From contig DAORZT010000007.1 of NCBI GenBank assembly GCA_035359995.1, positions 6,869-70,868 on the forward strand: 64,000 bases of DNA, given 5' to 3'. The stretch comes from JAKPCT01 sp029553165 (GTDB taxonomy: Bacteria > Bacillota > UBA4882 > UBA8346). The notes beneath the pieces were generated by a model that was given only the letters and a program-made list of their open reading frames with translations, was not told the DNA's origin and searched no databases. The position numbers were made by a program, and so were the translations under genes. Of the stretch, positions 43,306-52,839 are shown one piece after another (position 1 is the first letter of the stretch; the number at the start of each line of letters is the position of its first letter).

Positions 43306-44076
43306 TCAACTGGTTTGATTTAATTCATAGATTATTCGTAACCCTTCTAATGTTAAATAAGGATTGATCGCATCGAACAACTCCGTATCACCGGCTATTA
43401 AATCTGCAATTCCTCCGGTCGCAATTACCCGGGGATTGGCATTCATTTCAGATTTAAACCGTTTAATCATCGCTTCAACCAGACCGATATACCCATAGTA
43501 TAAACCTGATTGCATACTGCTAACCGTATTTTGGCCGATTGCATTCTTTGGTTTTATCAATTCAATCCGGGGTAGTTTTGCAGTCCGAAGAAACAAAGCC
43601 TCACTGGCAATTCCCAAACCCGGAGCAATCGCGCCACCTAAATAGTCACCATTTTCAGCGATCGCACAAAAGGTGGTCGCAGTTCCAAAATCAACAATGA
43701 TTAACGGAGCGCCGTAAAGCTTAATCCCAGCAACAGCATTAACAATCCGATCGGCACCTACCTCCCGCGGATTTTCATATTTAATATTCAAGTCAGTCCT
43801 AATCTCTGGTCCTACCAGCAACGTTTCAACGCCAAAGTAGCGTTGAATCATCTTCTCAATTGTTCCGGTAACCGGAGGCACAACACTGGAGATAATCGCT
43901 GCTTTAACTGCAGTAGCCTGGAGGTTTTGATCAATTAAAAACGACTTTAATAAAATTCCATATTCATCAGCTGTTTTATTACGATCCGTCTGGATCCGCC
44001 AATTAGCAATTAACTCTTGATCTTGATATAATCCGGTAACTATTTGAGTATTGCCAATATCAAACACTAATAGCAA
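43306..44076 (-). CDS. coaX: Type III pantothenate kinase
   Basis: 256 residues. ASKHA phosphate loop LVFDIGNTQIVTGLY, then VGPEIRTDLNIKYENPREVGADRIVNAVAGI with the family's GADR, IVDFGTATTFCAI and GGAIAPGLGIA. It phosphorylates pantothenate at the first step of CoA synthesis. The TTG start has GGTGAG upstream. It follows the nif3-like gene by 6 nt. Confidence 0.98.
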   Translation of the reverse strand: MLLVFDIGNTQIVTGLYQDQELIANWRIQTDRNKTADEYGILLKSFLIDQNLQATAVKAAIISSVVPPVTGTIEKMIQRYFGVETLLVGPEIRTDLNIKYENPREVGADRIVNAVAGIKLYGAPLIIVDFGTATTFCAIAENGDYLGGAIAPGLGIASEALFLRTAKLPRIELIKPKNAIGQNTVSSMQSGLYYGYIGLVEAMIKRFKSEMNANPRVIATGGIADLIAGDTELFDAINPYLTLEGLRIIYELNQTS

Positions 44077-44082
44077 AACTGC

Positions 44083-44877
44083 TCACCCAATCCTTTCAAA
44101 AAATGAAAACAACGGTAAGGATTCCTCCGAATCATCCTGTTGTAAAATGTAACTCTTAGTATAATAATTACAAGAATAATAGTCTTTTAAGAACTCCACC
44201 TGACAGTTATGTTCCTGCAAACGCACTTTTAATAACTCTGTCAGATGCTGCATCCCCGGTTTGGCAATTGTACAATGGCCAACATCAATCAAGTTCAGCC
44301 GGTAACATGCCGCAAACCTGATTGGCAGGATACTTAATTCTCCGGAAATTATTGTATCACAACCATTGAGCAAACAAGTTTCCCACAGATTTTTATTAAA
44401 GGGTAAAAATCCCGAACCCGCATACAAGGCAACCTTTTTAACTTTATTTTTTAGATCACCATAGTTCGGCAGGACATTTAAATCCAGAACTCTTTGGCAA
44501 TGTTCAAGTAAATCCCGGAAACTTAGATCCACTTCCCCATAGAGAATATTATCTTTCAATACCAGCTTGTCCAACTCAATCGCTCTGGCAAATGTGTAGT
44601 TAATTCCCTCCGGTGCATTATCCCAGCTTGTATGTAACGATATGATTTTAAGTTTCTTATTGTCAACATTACTCCTGGCCTCACCATACCAGGGATGATA
44701 TGAAATAATCAAATCAAAATGTTTATTTATTGCTTCCAGAATATTTTGTTCCGTGGGATCAATACAGACTCCAATTTTTTTGATGGCTCTGGGAAAATTC
44801 TTGATACTCTCCAAACTAGATTCTGCAAGCCCCGGCGCTAACTCCAACAATATATCGATAAGGGTTTGAACCTCCAT
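44083..44877 (-). CDS. NIF3/DUF34-family metal-binding protein
   Basis: 264 residues. IGVCIDPTEQNILEAI, FDLIISYHPWYGEA and ISLHTSWDNAPEGINYTFA supply the His metal ligands, with C-terminal TIISGELSILPIRFA and DVGHCTIAKPGMQHL. In most members the motif is HHP; here it is YHP, so one metal ligand differs. Proposed roles range from GTP cyclohydrolase-like to thiol-metal chaperone. First gene of the coaX operon, with strong GGAG SD. Confidence 0.85.
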   Translation of the reverse strand: MEVQTLIDILLELAPGLAESSLESIKNFPRAIKKIGVCIDPTEQNILEAINKHFDLIISYHPWYGEARSNVDNKKLKIISLHTSWDNAPEGINYTFARAIELDKLVLKDNILYGEVDLSFRDLLEHCQRVLDLNVLPNYGDLKNKVKKVALYAGSGFLPFNKNLWETCLLNGCDTIISGELSILPIRFAACYRLNLIDVGHCTIAKPGMQHLTELLKVRLQEHNCQVEFLKDYYSCNYYTKSYILQQDDSEESLPLFSFFERIG

Positions 44878-45033
44878 CTACGCTCCACCCTCTCTCAAAG
44901 GACAACTTCTACCGTAAAATAAATTTCATTTTATTATATCATAGCGCATTTGCAACAGCAACCAACCAGCTTAACCGCTAGATCAAAAATTCATCACTTA
45001 TGAAGCAAAAGAAAGCTCAAAACAGAATTTATA

Positions 45034-45786
45034 TTACTTATTACCCCCCGGACTAGCCAACACCACTTCCGTTATATTCCGGGACTGATCATAGATTGTA
45101 GTCAGTTCAATATTGAAAGCGCTTTTTTGCAGCGTATTTGGCTCACTTAATAAAGTACTGTACCCTCTTGCTATATTCCCCTCATTCTCAAAGATTAAAT
45201 CTACCTGTTCGGCTTCTAGTTTTCTAAACATCTTACCGCTGATCTCTTTTACTAAACTCCTACCCATCTTGCCATGATATTCTCCGGCCAAGATAATTGC
45301 AAAATTAATACTCAAACTGTTACTGAACCCAGTAATCGTCTTCTTAAGACCATTCAGATATTGACGCAGGTTTTTGAGCTTACTGTTATTAACCGTATGG
45401 ATCCCCAGTTGGGTTTCGTTCAGGTAATCACTGCGGCTTGATTGCAATGTTACGGTAATCACAGTTTTATCATCTTGGATCCCTTCAAATGAAGCATAAC
45501 TCAATTCTCCCTGGTCGCCACTGATCACCTCAGTTGTTGTTTTAAGATCCAGTTTTTCCTTAATATTATTAGCTAACTCTTTCAATTCATAGGCAGTTAA
45601 CCATCGGTCATTGAGCTTCATCCAACTTTCAGTGGTTATTGACTGTAATTTGAGTCCGCTGGCCTCCCAAGCAGTTTCCAACGGATGTTCATAAATCCGC
45701 TCCCCAATTGATACATCAGTAAATTTAAATGAAAATAAAATCAGAAAAATTCCCGCCATCAATAATTTCAGTAAAAATTGTTTCAT
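45034..45786 (-). CDS. ywmB: YwmB-like protein (DUF1779)
   Basis: 250 residues. Signal/anchor N-terminus (FLLKLLMAGIFLILFSF), then a two-lobed TATA-box-binding-like beta-alpha fold with AGEYHGKMGRSLVKEI and VDLIFENEGNIARGYS. YwmB lies next to spoIID in B. subtilis; here it is after a PHP phosphatase. Extracytoplasmic. SD GGAGG. Role unknown. Confidence 0.85.
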   Translation of the reverse strand: MKQFLLKLLMAGIFLILFSFKFTDVSIGERIYEHPLETAWEASGLKLQSITTESWMKLNDRWLTAYELKELANNIKEKLDLKTTTEVISGDQGELSYASFEGIQDDKTVITVTLQSSRSDYLNETQLGIHTVNNSKLKNLRQYLNGLKKTITGFSNSLSINFAIILAGEYHGKMGRSLVKEISGKMFRKLEAEQVDLIFENEGNIARGYSTLLSEPNTLQKSAFNIELTTIYDQSRNITEVVLASPGGNK

Positions 45787-45864
45787 GATTCATAACCTCC
45801 CGCTACTAATCTCTACTGTTTGAAATCAGTATCGGAAACAATCATCATGATTATACTTCAAACC

Positions 45865-45890
45865 AAAAAAAATAGGGATTATAATCCCTA
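45865..45890 (-). terminator. Terminator after the PHP phosphatase gene
   Basis: TAGGGATT / AATCCCTA (45873-45890) with eight A on the left, giving a T-run on the minus strand. Confidence 0.85.
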
Positions 45891-45892
45891 AT

Positions 45893-46711
45893 TCAAGCCT
45901 TCCAAGATTGCAATTCTTGTTTACGTCCATTAAAAGTAACTATTTGATCGTAACCGGCAGCTTCCAAGATTTCGCTTACTTTATCGTAATCTGTCCCGAC
46001 ATCTTGAGGCCGATGGGCATCAGAACCCAATGTCACTTTGACATTATTGTGCCGACAAAGTTTTAATAATTCCAAGTTGGGATAAATCTCTCCATTACCT
46101 AATTTGGAGCTACGAATCCCATACGAATTCAGTTCAACTACCGCACTTGTGCCGATTCTTCGTGACAACTGTTGATATAACTCCTGCATGACCTCCGGTG
46201 ATAACGTTCTAAAGGCCCGCTTCGGCAAGTCAATATGTCCTAAGATATCAAACAGACCACTCTCTGCTGCTTCAGCTACTAATGCAAAATAACGGGGGAA
46301 AATCTCTTCAGGGCCATGCTCCTTCTCCCGCAAAATATATTCATAATTCCACTCTGGAACAAAATGCACCGAGCCAATCAGATAGTCCCAAGGATATTTC
46401 TTAGCAAACTCCTCAATCCGTTCTTCCCAACCAGGTACATAATCAATCTCTAATCCCAGCTTGATCTTAATCTCCTTATATTCCGAGCGGTACTTTAATA
46501 CTGATTCGACATACCCTTCAAGCTCAACCTCATCCATCCCCCGCTCTGTCACCGGTAAATTGGGATTAGGCGGACTGTAAAAACGAGGCACATGATCAGA
46601 AAAACCAATCTCCTTTAAACCTTTAGCAATTGCCACCTCGATATATTCCCGGTCATCACCGCAAGCATGACCGCACCGAATAGTATGAACATGATAATCA
46701 ACCAAGTACAA
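45893..46711 (-). CDS. PHP-domain histidinol-phosphatase-like enzyme
   Basis: 272 residues. N-terminal DYHVHTIRCGHACGDD (HxH metal motif), IGFSDHVP, LGLEIDYVPGWE, IGSVHFV, DILGHIDLPKR and VTLGSDAHRPQDVG give the conserved PHP metal sites. It likely dephosphorylates histidinol phosphate (HisK/HisJ-type); no other his genes are near. The start is TTG. It lies 36 nt downstream of alaS. Confidence 0.92.
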   Translation of the reverse strand: MYLVDYHVHTIRCGHACGDDREYIEVAIAKGLKEIGFSDHVPRFYSPPNPNLPVTERGMDEVELEGYVESVLKYRSEYKEIKIKLGLEIDYVPGWEERIEEFAKKYPWDYLIGSVHFVPEWNYEYILREKEHGPEEIFPRYFALVAEAAESGLFDILGHIDLPKRAFRTLSPEVMQELYQQLSRRIGTSAVVELNSYGIRSSKLGNGEIYPNLELLKLCRHNNVKVTLGSDAHRPQDVGTDYDKVSEILEAAGYDQIVTFNGRKQELQSWKA

Positions 46712-46747
46712 TTTTTAGGCTCACTCCTATTATTGGTATCAGGACTA

Positions 46748-49366
46748 TCACTTGCTTAATAATTCTTTAATCAGTTGCTCTCCTACCGCTAAAGCTTGGC
46801 CAATTTTGCTAGCATCTTTTCCTCCGGCTTGAGCAAGATCCGGCCGTCCGCCACCACTGCCACCGGTTTCAGCAGCAACTTGTTTAATGATTGCTCCGGC
46901 TTGAATCTTACCGGTTAAATTTTTAGTGACTCCAACCACAAATGACACTTTATCATCGGTCACCGAACCAAGCAAGGCCACTCCGGTCACCATCTTGTCA
47001 CGCAACTTATCGATCGCTTCACGTAAATGCTCCATCCCCAAATTATCCACCCGGGCAACCAGATATTTGGCATCTCCAATTACTTTTATCGCTTTAAATA
47101 ATTCCTGCACTTGATTTTCAGTGTCATTTTGACTGAGTTGCCGTAACGCTTTCTGACTCTTATTATAATCATCAATTAAATTAATTAACCTTTGATTAAC
47201 TTGGTTGATGTCAGTCTTTAATCGGTTACAGATTTCATTTAAGACCATCCGCTCATTGTTAATCAGGTCGAGGGCCGCTCTTCCGGTCACCGCTTCAATT
47301 CTTCGAACACCGGTAGCGACACTGCTTTCAGATATGATCCTAAAAATCCGGATCTCAGCAGTATTTGACACATGCGTACCACCACACAACTCCCGGCTGA
47401 AACTATCAACACTGACTACTCTTACTTGGTCACCGTATTTCTCACCAAATAACGCCATCGCTCCCGCCTGAATCGCCTCGTCATAACTCTGGTGCTCCAC
47501 ACAGACAGATAAAGCTTGTCCAATTACCGAGTTCACTAAATTTTCAATCTGGTTCAACTGCTCTGTGGTAACTTTCTCAAAATGAGTAAAGTCGAAGCGC
47601 AACCGTTCTTGAGTCACCAACGACCCGGCCTGGTGAACATGATCACCAACTACCTGGCGCAACGCAGCTTGGAGTAGATGGGTTGCGGTATGATTACAAG
47701 CGATCGCCTTGCGGCGTTCACGATCGACCGCCAACATGAATTGGCTGGCGTTCTTCGGAAATTCGCCTGTTTTTTGAATCAGATGAACAATCCGGTCATT
47801 CAAACGAACGGTATCAGCAACTTCATAGTTCTTACCATCAACTCGGATAATCCCTTGATCGCCAATCTGCCCTCCGGACTCGCCATAAAAAGGTGTTTCT
47901 GCAAAAACCAGGTGCCAATAATCCTGATCTTCTCCAAAAAGACAGAGATTCGATTGGCATTCAAGTTTTTCGTAACCCCGGAAAACCGAATGGGGCTGAT
48001 CATTAACCGTCTCCCATCTGGTCTGCTCTTCCATTACAAACTTGCCACTTTCACGCGCCCGGGAACGTTGTTCTTCCATCTCACGGTTAAAACCTTCCAG
48101 GTCAACGGTTAATCCCTTCTCTTCAGCCATCAGCTGAGTAAGATCTAATGGGAATCCATACGTGTCATACAGTTTAAATGCATCAACACCCGGAACCACT
48201 GATGATTGTTGTTGAATCAATCTTGATGCAATATTCTCAAAGAGCTCTATTCCCTTATCTAAGGTTCGGTTAAAGCTCTCCTCTTCGGCTTTGATCACCA
48301 ATTCACAATGGTTCTGTTGCTGTTTCAGTTCCGGGAAAGCATCCCCCATTGCCAGCACTAAATAAGGAACAATCTTATACAGAAAGGGCTCAGTTAATCC
48401 TAAGGTTCTGCCAAAACGCGCCGCTCTTCTTAAGATGCGTCTTAAAACGTACCCTCTACCCTCGTTTGACGGTAAAGCACCATCAGCAATCGCAAACGAT
48501 AATGCCCGAATATGGTCAGCAATCACTCTGATTGCCACCTGGTTTTCACTGTCCTGGTAAGACTTGTTGCTTACCGTTTCAATCCCTTTAATGAGTGTGG
48601 CAAACAAATCAATATCATAATTAGAGCGTTTCCCTTGTAAAACGGAGACAATCCGCTCAAAACCCATCCCTGTATCAACATGTTTGTTCGGCAGTTCTTC
48701 GAGACTTCCGTCAGCTTTCCGGTTATATTGGATAAATACCAGGTTCCAAAGTTCAATATATCGGGCACACCCTCCGTTCACACTACAGACATGCCCTGGA
48801 ATATGACTTTTATCGCAACGTTCAGGACCCAAATCAATATGAATTTCAGAACACGGCCCACATGGACCGGTATCACCCATCTCCCAGAAGTTATCCTTAT
48901 CGCCAAATCGCATCACATGTTCAGGATTAATATCGGTGTAGGTTTTCCATAACTGTTCGGCCTCATCATCAGTATGATGAACTGTCGCGTACAACTTGCT
49001 TTTCTCCAAACCCCATCTTGAGGTTAACAGCTCCCACGCCCAGATAATCGCTTCTTTTTTATAATAATCTCCAAACGACCAGTTCCCTAACATCTCAAAG
49101 AAAGTATGATGATAGGTATCCCGTCCAACTTCGTCCAGGTCGTTGTGCTTACCGCTAACGCGAATACACTTTTGCGTATCGGCAGCTCTGACGTAACTTC
49201 TGGTGCCGGTCCCTAAAAAAACGTCTTTAAATTGATTCATTCCGGCATTAGTGAAGATTAATGTCGGATCATTATGAGGCACAAGCGAAGCGCTTGGCAC
49301 AATTGTATGATCTTTTTCGCGGAAAAAGTCCAAAAACTGCTGTCGAATTTCATTTGCAGATAACAT
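46748..49366 (-). CDS. alaS: Alanyl-tRNA synthetase
   Basis: 872 residues from ATG 49366 (GGAG 8 nt upstream). Class II core: FTNAGMNQFKDVFLG, CIRVSGKHNDLDEVGRDTYHHTFFEMLGNWSFGDYYKKEAI. The editing domain has HTATHLLQAALR and the metal-binding CGGTH. C-terminal C-Ala domain: GGGRPDLAQAGG. It charges tRNA-Ala and clears Ser/Gly mischarge. The PHP gene follows. Confidence 0.98.
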   Translation of the reverse strand: MLSANEIRQQFLDFFREKDHTIVPSASLVPHNDPTLIFTNAGMNQFKDVFLGTGTRSYVRAADTQKCIRVSGKHNDLDEVGRDTYHHTFFEMLGNWSFGDYYKKEAIIWAWELLTSRWGLEKSKLYATVHHTDDEAEQLWKTYTDINPEHVMRFGDKDNFWEMGDTGPCGPCSEIHIDLGPERCDKSHIPGHVCSVNGGCARYIELWNLVFIQYNRKADGSLEELPNKHVDTGMGFERIVSVLQGKRSNYDIDLFATLIKGIETVSNKSYQDSENQVAIRVIADHIRALSFAIADGALPSNEGRGYVLRRILRRAARFGRTLGLTEPFLYKIVPYLVLAMGDAFPELKQQQNHCELVIKAEEESFNRTLDKGIELFENIASRLIQQQSSVVPGVDAFKLYDTYGFPLDLTQLMAEEKGLTVDLEGFNREMEEQRSRARESGKFVMEEQTRWETVNDQPHSVFRGYEKLECQSNLCLFGEDQDYWHLVFAETPFYGESGGQIGDQGIIRVDGKNYEVADTVRLNDRIVHLIQKTGEFPKNASQFMLAVDRERRKAIACNHTATHLLQAALRQVVGDHVHQAGSLVTQERLRFDFTHFEKVTTEQLNQIENLVNSVIGQALSVCVEHQSYDEAIQAGAMALFGEKYGDQVRVVSVDSFSRELCGGTHVSNTAEIRIFRIISESSVATGVRRIEAVTGRAALDLINNERMVLNEICNRLKTDINQVNQRLINLIDDYNKSQKALRQLSQNDTENQVQELFKAIKVIGDAKYLVARVDNLGMEHLREAIDKLRDKMVTGVALLGSVTDDKVSFVVGVTKNLTGKIQAGAIIKQVAAETGGSGGGRPDLAQAGGKDASKIGQALAVGEQLIKELLSK

Positions 49367-49612
49367 AGCAAACACTCCTTAACCTCCAAGTTTGTATCAA
49401 AACTCTCAAACCATCAAAGTAACCGCATAAACCAATAGATATAAAATTTTAAACTGATTACATTGTAATAAATAATTACGTTAATATCAACTAAATTGAT
49501 CGAGATTTAGTAGTAAATTTGTTGAAAGCCATCACCCTAAAGAAATAGCCGGTAATAGACCGGCATTTCTGATAATATTTTATTTTCGTCACCAAATCTT
49601 CCTGATATGCAT

Positions 49613-49634
49613 TAAAAAAGAACCCGAAGGTTCT
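49613..49634 (-). terminator. Terminator after the 53-aa ORF
   Basis: AGAACC-ttcg-GGTTCT (minus) followed by TTTTTTAA. Confidence 0.85.
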
Positions 49635-49637
49635 AAA

Positions 49638-49799
49638 TCATTTAATTCTGTGATCAACTTGCATTTTGTTATTTACTTTCTGTTGTAATTTGGCGTCAAA
49701 TTCAGTCATCGTTCTTTTTACTTCACGATATTGTTTGATTCCGACACACTTATTAATCTTGAGACTCAAAATATCAAGTGGTTGTGTGTTGTTACTCAT
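49638..49799 (-). CDS. Small 53-aa protein
   Basis: It begins MSNNTQPLDILSLKINKC and ends in VDHRIK. GGAGG lies 7-8 nt before the ATG, and a tight terminator follows the stop, so it is a real, independently ended gene. Basic and mostly helical; no family recognised. It lies upstream of alaS and downstream of the tandem ATPase gene, in the same orientation. Confidence 0.65.
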   Translation of the reverse strand: MSNNTQPLDILSLKINKCVGIKQYREVKRTMTEFDAKLQQKVNNKMQVDHRIK

Positions 49800-49869
49800 C
49801 AAAAACCTCCGTGTTTTTTATTTGTGAAGTTACGATTATGATTATTCAAGGATCTGTAACTTTAAACCA

Positions 49870-50967
49870 TCACTTGCTCTCAATATAACCGATAATCCGT
49901 TCGATAGTTCGGTCTCTTAAGTCGTTAACGGCATCAAAATCCATATTCGGAATATAATAGTCTTCCAAGCGGTCATGCATCGACTTTGCTTGCTTTATAA
50001 AGCCAATTGCCTGTTCTAATAGAGCATTCTTTAAAGTTTCCTCATTTTTAATGAGACCATCATACTTAATAAATACTGAAGGAGCAACACATTCATCCAT
50101 ATTGACAAATCTTATGTCTTTATCAATATTGAGCTGATGTGGATCAACTGAGGTTGTTATCGCCAGATCAAGCTCCGCAATCACTAAATGTTCAACTTTA
50201 AGCGGATCAAAAGCACAATAATATGCTTCACAATCATAACCCTGCTCAATACAGAAAGTGGCTATTTTATTAATCAAAGTTGATTTCCCGGTCCCCGGCG
50301 CACCGGTTATCGCCACTATTTTTGACATACTGCCAATTAAAGTATTCAGATAATTATGAAAACCTTCCGGAGTGATCGCACTCGCAAACAGTTTCCGTAA
50401 ATATCCTGGATTTTCGGCATCTTTCCTAACCGGAAGCAATTCAGCGATTAAATCCTGAGCCAGCCGATTGGCTTTTCCATATTGCAGGCCCTCAATATTA
50501 GCCGCTTCAATATCATCATGAATCAGTTTCGCTGCTTTTAAAGAGCGATAGGCTCGTTCAAACCAGCGGCCTATTTCCTGGTTAATGGCAATGATTTCAT
50601 CCTTATGCTTTCTAAGACCTGATTCATTCCAATAATCACCCAAATGGATGATCTCATCGACCGCGCCCGGATTTTTGGGGTCAACAATATGGGGGCTGGT
50701 ACCATCAATCAAGGCCACCCCAACTTGAGGAAAGACAACACCATCAAGAGAATTATTATCCGAAGAACAATGGTGTTGTTCAACATCCAGTCCCTGTTGT
50801 CCGAGCCGTTCAGCAATTACTTTCATAAATGAACTTTTTCCGACCCCCGGACCACCTTTAATAACCAGAATTCGGGTTGCATCCGGTCTGATCACGTAAT
50901 TGTAATAAGAGAAAAAACCTAATGAAGTGTTGCCACCCGGAAAAACATCTTTCACCTTGTAATTCAC
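49870..50967 (-). CDS. Tandem P-loop ATPase (PRK06851-like)
   Basis: 365 residues with two P-loops: KGGPGVGKSSFMKVI (~40) and TGAPGTGKSTLINKI (~220). Each is followed by a similar EQHHCS / EAYYCA segment, showing an internal duplication. The family is conserved in clostridia, function unknown; homologues occur near sporulation genes in some genomes. GTG start with GAGAGG upstream. The 53-aa ORF follows. Confidence 0.85.
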   Translation of the reverse strand: MNYKVKDVFPGGNTSLGFFSYYNYVIRPDATRILVIKGGPGVGKSSFMKVIAERLGQQGLDVEQHHCSSDNNSLDGVVFPQVGVALIDGTSPHIVDPKNPGAVDEIIHLGDYWNESGLRKHKDEIIAINQEIGRWFERAYRSLKAAKLIHDDIEAANIEGLQYGKANRLAQDLIAELLPVRKDAENPGYLRKLFASAITPEGFHNYLNTLIGSMSKIVAITGAPGTGKSTLINKIATFCIEQGYDCEAYYCAFDPLKVEHLVIAELDLAITTSVDPHQLNIDKDIRFVNMDECVAPSVFIKYDGLIKNEETLKNALLEQAIGFIKQAKSMHDRLEDYYIPNMDFDAVNDLRDRTIERIIGYIESK

Positions 50968-51054
50968 AGTCGCACCTCTCCTTTAATAAGGACTATGTCA
51001 TATAGTTTATGCCACGTTTTTGTGAAAATGTGAAAGGTTTTCCGGATTAAAGAT

Positions 51055-51456
51055 TTATTTATTCGCCAAAAAACGTCCTACCTCTTTATCAACACTTAAT
51101 ATATGCTTGTTGAGCCAATCAATCACCAGATGGTTGGTAGCAATAATCAGGGTCACCGTACCACCTTCTTCAATATTCTGCTGCTTTAACTCCTTAAACC
51201 TCGCAATAAAGTTATCATGAGCCAATTTGTGTTCTTGATATTTTGGATAACCCGATTGCTTCATGATTGATTCTTCGGTTTTAAAATGAATAATTACATA
51301 TTCGCCAAGAAAATCAATTAATTCAGATAATTTCTCTTTCCCTTTACCATTGTTACAGGCTTCTAACAGATTATCAATTCTCTGATAAAGCTCCTGATGC
51401 TGTTTATCAATTTCCGGATGACCAACAGCCAAGGATTCATTCCACTTTATTGCCAT
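51055..51456 (-). CDS. Bacteriohemerythrin
   Basis: 133 residues. Di-iron ligands: VGHPEIDKQHQELYQ (H, H), VIIHFKTEESIM (H, E), HKLAHDNFIA and DWLNKHILSVDKE (H, D). Single-domain O2- or NO-binding protein of anaerobes or microaerophiles, cytoplasmic. SD AGGAGGGG. It lies between the tandem ATPase and the metalloprotease. Confidence 0.96.
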   Translation of the reverse strand: MAIKWNESLAVGHPEIDKQHQELYQRIDNLLEACNNGKGKEKLSELIDFLGEYVIIHFKTEESIMKQSGYPKYQEHKLAHDNFIARFKELKQQNIEEGGTVTLIIATNHLVIDWLNKHILSVDKEVGRFLANK

Positions 51457-51480
51457 CTGCCCCTCCTTGAAATTAGCTTG

Positions 51481-52539
51481 TTAACAATATTTTCGGCCTT
51501 TTAGGGGCAGAGCCTTAGTAAAAAAATTACCCTCGAAAATAGATTTTTCTTTTAAATTGCTGTACACAATCAATACCAGTAATATTAACCATAACATTGT
51601 AATTATTTGACTTTGCAGCAACCATACATTAACTGCTTGATCGATCCAAGGCGACCGGTATGAACCCACCTGATTGGTCTGAAGCAATCCCCAGATAAAA
51701 TCCTTGAGTTGTGCTGCTATTTCTGGATTTTGTCGCGGATCTCCCAAGACAATATCATTATAGAACGGTTGCTCTGCTCCAAATAACATCCGGAAGTCTT
51801 CAGCAAAAGTCTCCTCACTCGACTGGTTCCACGCTTCGGAATTGGCTTTCCCCGGGCCTTGCCAACTACCACCACGGATTTGATGGTATTGCTCCCATAA
51901 CAGACGGCCCTTTTTTGTAGTCTCCGGCATATAAGTCATATGAATATGGTGCCCGATTTCATGCAACAATGTTACTTCTAAATCTTTGACATCCGGTTCA
52001 ACGAATGACGGTAACGCAAAAATAATACTAAAACCAGTCCCTCCAACACCACTCACTCCGGAAGCCTGATAAGGCATTAAAAAGATCCGGTAGTTCCGCA
52101 GCGTCTGTTTTGGTAGTTCCGGTAGTAATTTTGCTAAGATCGATTGCACTTGGGCAGGTTCAAATTTAACACCTTCATTGCTATCGTCAAGTAAATACCC
52201 TTTTAATTCATGTTGAGGTGCAATGAGCTTTCCAGACTTTAAGATTTGTAATTGTTCTTGTACCGTTAGATATTTGCTCCATAATCTTTGACTTTCAGTT
52301 TCGGAATATACTTTAATCCCTGCGATTGTATTAAATCCCATCGTAGCTTCTAAACGTTTCAGTTCGGAAGCTGTCTCTTGAAGCGATTTTACAATCTGAT
52401 GTCGGCTGTATTGTTGATAATCGTTTCCCTCTGTTATTGCAACTTGATTGGATAAAGCAAACAGCCGAATTTGAATTATGCAATAGATTATTAAGATTAT
52501 CATTGTAACAGTTCGAAATTTTACTCTGTTGTTCATCAT
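51481..52539 (-). CDS. Membrane-anchored zinc metalloprotease-like protein
   Basis: 352 residues. N-terminal transmembrane helix (~10-28) and a second near the C-terminus (IITMLWLILLVLIVYS, ~315-330). The large central domain lies between them and contains the zinc motif VTLLHEIGHHIHMTY and, 50 residues on, SSEETFAEDFRMLFG, whose Glu/Asp could be the third ligand. This looks like a gluzincin. It has no characterised relative that I recognise. ATG 52539 is preferred over GTG 52548. Confidence 0.75.
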   Translation of the reverse strand: MMNNRVKFRTVTMIILIIYCIIQIRLFALSNQVAITEGNDYQQYSRHQIVKSLQETASELKRLEATMGFNTIAGIKVYSETESQRLWSKYLTVQEQLQILKSGKLIAPQHELKGYLLDDSNEGVKFEPAQVQSILAKLLPELPKQTLRNYRIFLMPYQASGVSGVGGTGFSIIFALPSFVEPDVKDLEVTLLHEIGHHIHMTYMPETTKKGRLLWEQYHQIRGGSWQGPGKANSEAWNQSSEETFAEDFRMLFGAEQPFYNDIVLGDPRQNPEIAAQLKDFIWGLLQTNQVGSYRSPWIDQAVNVWLLQSQIITMLWLILLVLIVYSNLKEKSIFEGNFFTKALPLKGRKYC

Positions 52540-52839
52540 TTTAATCACCAGCCTTTTGCTGAACCCATTCTATCACAGAGTAATATATTATGTAAACTAA
52601 CATCTTTTGAGAATCATTGATCACGGTGGTAATTATTAAAAGTTTTTACCGGTTTAGCTCAATGGATAGCAATTATCCCTATTTTCCTCTATAAATCGCT
52701 TCATTTCGTGCATTATCGATGAAGGATTCTTGAACAATAACCAGAATTATACATCCAAAATTTCCTTGTTATCAAACCTGTTGCTATTCTTTGATATTTT
52801 CAGTCCAAATAAAATAGATTACAAGTAAAGGAGTTAACC

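Larger units (their letters stand above)
49376..49869. other. Intergenic region upstream of alaS, with hairpin and 53-aa ORF
   Basis: It includes GCCGGT / ACCGGC (49548-49564), a 6-bp GC-rich hairpin before alaS, and the 53-codon gene with terminator at 49613-49799 (listed separately). The remainder is AT-rich without recognised features. Confidence 0.5.

Noticed and set aside
49548..49564. Terminator or leader for alaS
   Set aside because: GCCGGT/ACCGGC is a short stem with no T-run and lies far from the alaS start on the opposite side of the small ORF's terminator.
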